Source of the DNA: JAUNSR01 sp036655355
GTDB lineage: Bacteria > Bacteroidota > Bacteroidia > Bacteroidales > JAUNSR01
Assembly (NCBI GenBank): GCA_036655355.1
Contig: JAVVQG010000006.1
Span: forward strand, 1-64,000
DNA length: 64,000 nt
Reading direction: 5' to 3'
In this document: positions 63,183 to 64,000 of the stretch, piece after piece
Layout of the letters: each line of letters opens with the position of its first letter
How positions within the stretch are numbered: position 1 is the first letter of the stretch
Program-made: the position numbers and the translations under genes
Notes under the pieces: model-generated
The model's input: the letters and a program-made list of their open reading frames with translations, nothing else
What the model was told of the DNA's origin: nothing
The model's database searches: none

Positions 63183-63791
63183 TTAATCCATTTCAGGTGT
63201 TTCCCAAAGTCCTGTTTTGTTCATGCGATAACTTCTCTCTATTTTATTGGGAGAATCCGCCTTCAGGGCATAGAGTATCTCGCGACAAAACTCCAGAGCA
63301 GAAAATCCATTGGCAGTAACAATGTTACCACTTCTGACGGACGGTTCATTTATATAAAGGCTTTCACCCGTATAGTTTGCTCCTGCAAATTGTTTGAGGT
63401 ACTCCAATCCATTGCTGGTGTGATTCACGTTATTCAAAAAACCGTGCATTCCCAGAAAGACAGAGCCGTTACAGATTCCGCAAACCAGCTTCTTCTTTTC
63501 AATCGCATCTTTCACTAACGGAACAATAAGTTCAGCTTCGGGGGTGAACCAGCTCATCCCTCCGATTAATAGGATTCCCGCATAATCGGTAGGAATATCA
63601 TTGATTCCATAGTCAGGCAGCACTTTGAATCCGCCGATAGATACTACCGGATCTTTTGTAACTGATACAGTTTTAACTATATATTTACTCTCACTTCCTG
63701 GTTCGACACCTGCATTAAGATTTGGAGCAATATATGCCCCTTCCCAGTCGGCAAAGTTATCGAGAAGTATAAATAGAATTTCTTTTTTCAT
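63183..63791 (-). CDS. DJ-1/PfpI-family protein
   Basis: A 202-residue protein of the DJ-1/ThiJ/PfpI type. The nucleophile elbow CGICNGSVFLG holds the reactive Cys (first or second Cys; the second fits the usual elbow position). The opening EILFILLDNFADWEGAYIAP and later LLIGGMSWF strand are family features. Members act as glyoxalases, deglycases or chaperones, so the role is uncertain. Start codon shares one base with the stop of the preceding gene (TAATG), so both are co-translated. Confidence 0.92.
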   Translation of the reverse strand: MKKEILFILLDNFADWEGAYIAPNLNAGVEPGSESKYIVKTVSVTKDPVVSIGGFKVLPDYGINDIPTDYAGILLIGGMSWFTPEAELIVPLVKDAIEKKKLVCGICNGSVFLGMHGFLNNVNHTSNGLEYLKQFAGANYTGESLYINEPSVRSGNIVTANGFSALEFCREILYALKADSPNKIERSYRMNKTGLWETPEMD

Positions 63792-63979
63792 TATTTTGTA
63801 TATTTATTGAAGTAATACTTCATTCTCGCCTCCTCTTGCTCTTTTGCTGAAAGCGATTTAAAGTATCCTTTCCAACCCGGACAAAAGTTTATATGCCAAC
63901 GCCATAATCGCCCCATCAAAGACTTAGGCGACTTATCATATTTTGCCCTCATAGGACAGTTTTCGCAATTATGTTCCAT
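63791..63979 (-). CDS. Small Cys-containing protein of unknown function
   Basis: A 62-residue protein starting MEHNCENCPMRAKYDKSPKS. The N-terminal CxxC and a third Cys (NFCPGWKGY) could bind a metal ion, and it has an amphipathic Trp/Arg-rich middle (GRLWRWHINF). I know of similar small Bacteroidales proteins but no function. Its stop overlaps the DJ-1 start (TAATG). Upstream sequence reaches the window end, so further operon genes cannot be excluded. Confidence 0.7.
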   Translation of the reverse strand: MEHNCENCPMRAKYDKSPKSLMGRLWRWHINFCPGWKGYFKSLSAKEQEEARMKYYFNKYTK

Positions 63980-64000
63980 AATTTTATCTGTTATATTTCA

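Overview
The window looks like a chromosome segment from a Bacteroidales bacterium, probably Parabacteroides or a close Tannerellaceae relative. That placement is inferred from a SusC/SusD pair, two GH92 enzymes, a large multidomain GH31 enzyme, surface-type lipoproteins, PurF and DUF families typical of Bacteroidales, and many promoters of the Bacteroidetes form TAnnTTTG. Ribosome-binding sites are weak throughout, as usual in this phylum. No complete mobile element or rRNA operon is present.

Layout. Positions 1-9,600 hold a tRNA-Asp and housekeeping genes: FKBP isomerase, YjdM, a PurF-like protein without the glutaminase cysteine, a J-like coiled-coil protein, GNAT, ArsC/Spx and a very large SNF2 ATPase. 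Positions 9,800-33,800 are a nutrient and envelope region. It has two GH92 enzymes (one with the expected acid Glu replaced by Gln), a phosphoesterase lipoprotein, an OmpA-like protein, a zinc metalloprotease, SusCD, a GNAT-nitrilase fusion, small DUF genes, a GH31 enzyme and a sodium/solute symporter.

Positions 33,900-46,000 are accessory. A UPF1-like helicase-nuclease gene lies between two 117-bp direct repeats (one mismatch) that duplicate the 3' end of a DUF2945 gene. Next come a decayed hydrolase ending in a pentanucleotide repeat, a strikingly AT-rich three-gene cassette (HNH nuclease, coiled-coil protein, DUF4407 membrane protein) with its own promoter and terminator, and a NUDIX gene beside a PLD-helicase-DUF3427 gene. 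These are candidate defence genes by inference. QueE/QueD and a lipocalin follow.

Positions 47,800-59,970 hold the most unusual system: eight tightly packed genes ending in a strong terminator. It starts with a membrane sensor fused to a SpoIIE phosphatase and a RsbW-like kinase domain, then a STAS protein, a LuxE-like acyl-protein synthetase, a LuxC-like acyl reductase fused to a PaaK-like ligase, a HATPase-GNAT fusion, an MFS exporter and two more PaaK-like ligases. There is no luciferase. The genes suggest activation and reduction of an acid to a protein-bound thioester or aldehyde, possible acyl transfer and export, all tied to a partner-switching signal module.

Positions 60,000-64,000 hold an LtrA-like membrane protein, an SDR and a DJ-1/PfpI protein, mixed with broken remnants of a zinc alcohol dehydrogenase, an Old Yellow Enzyme and a GNAT.
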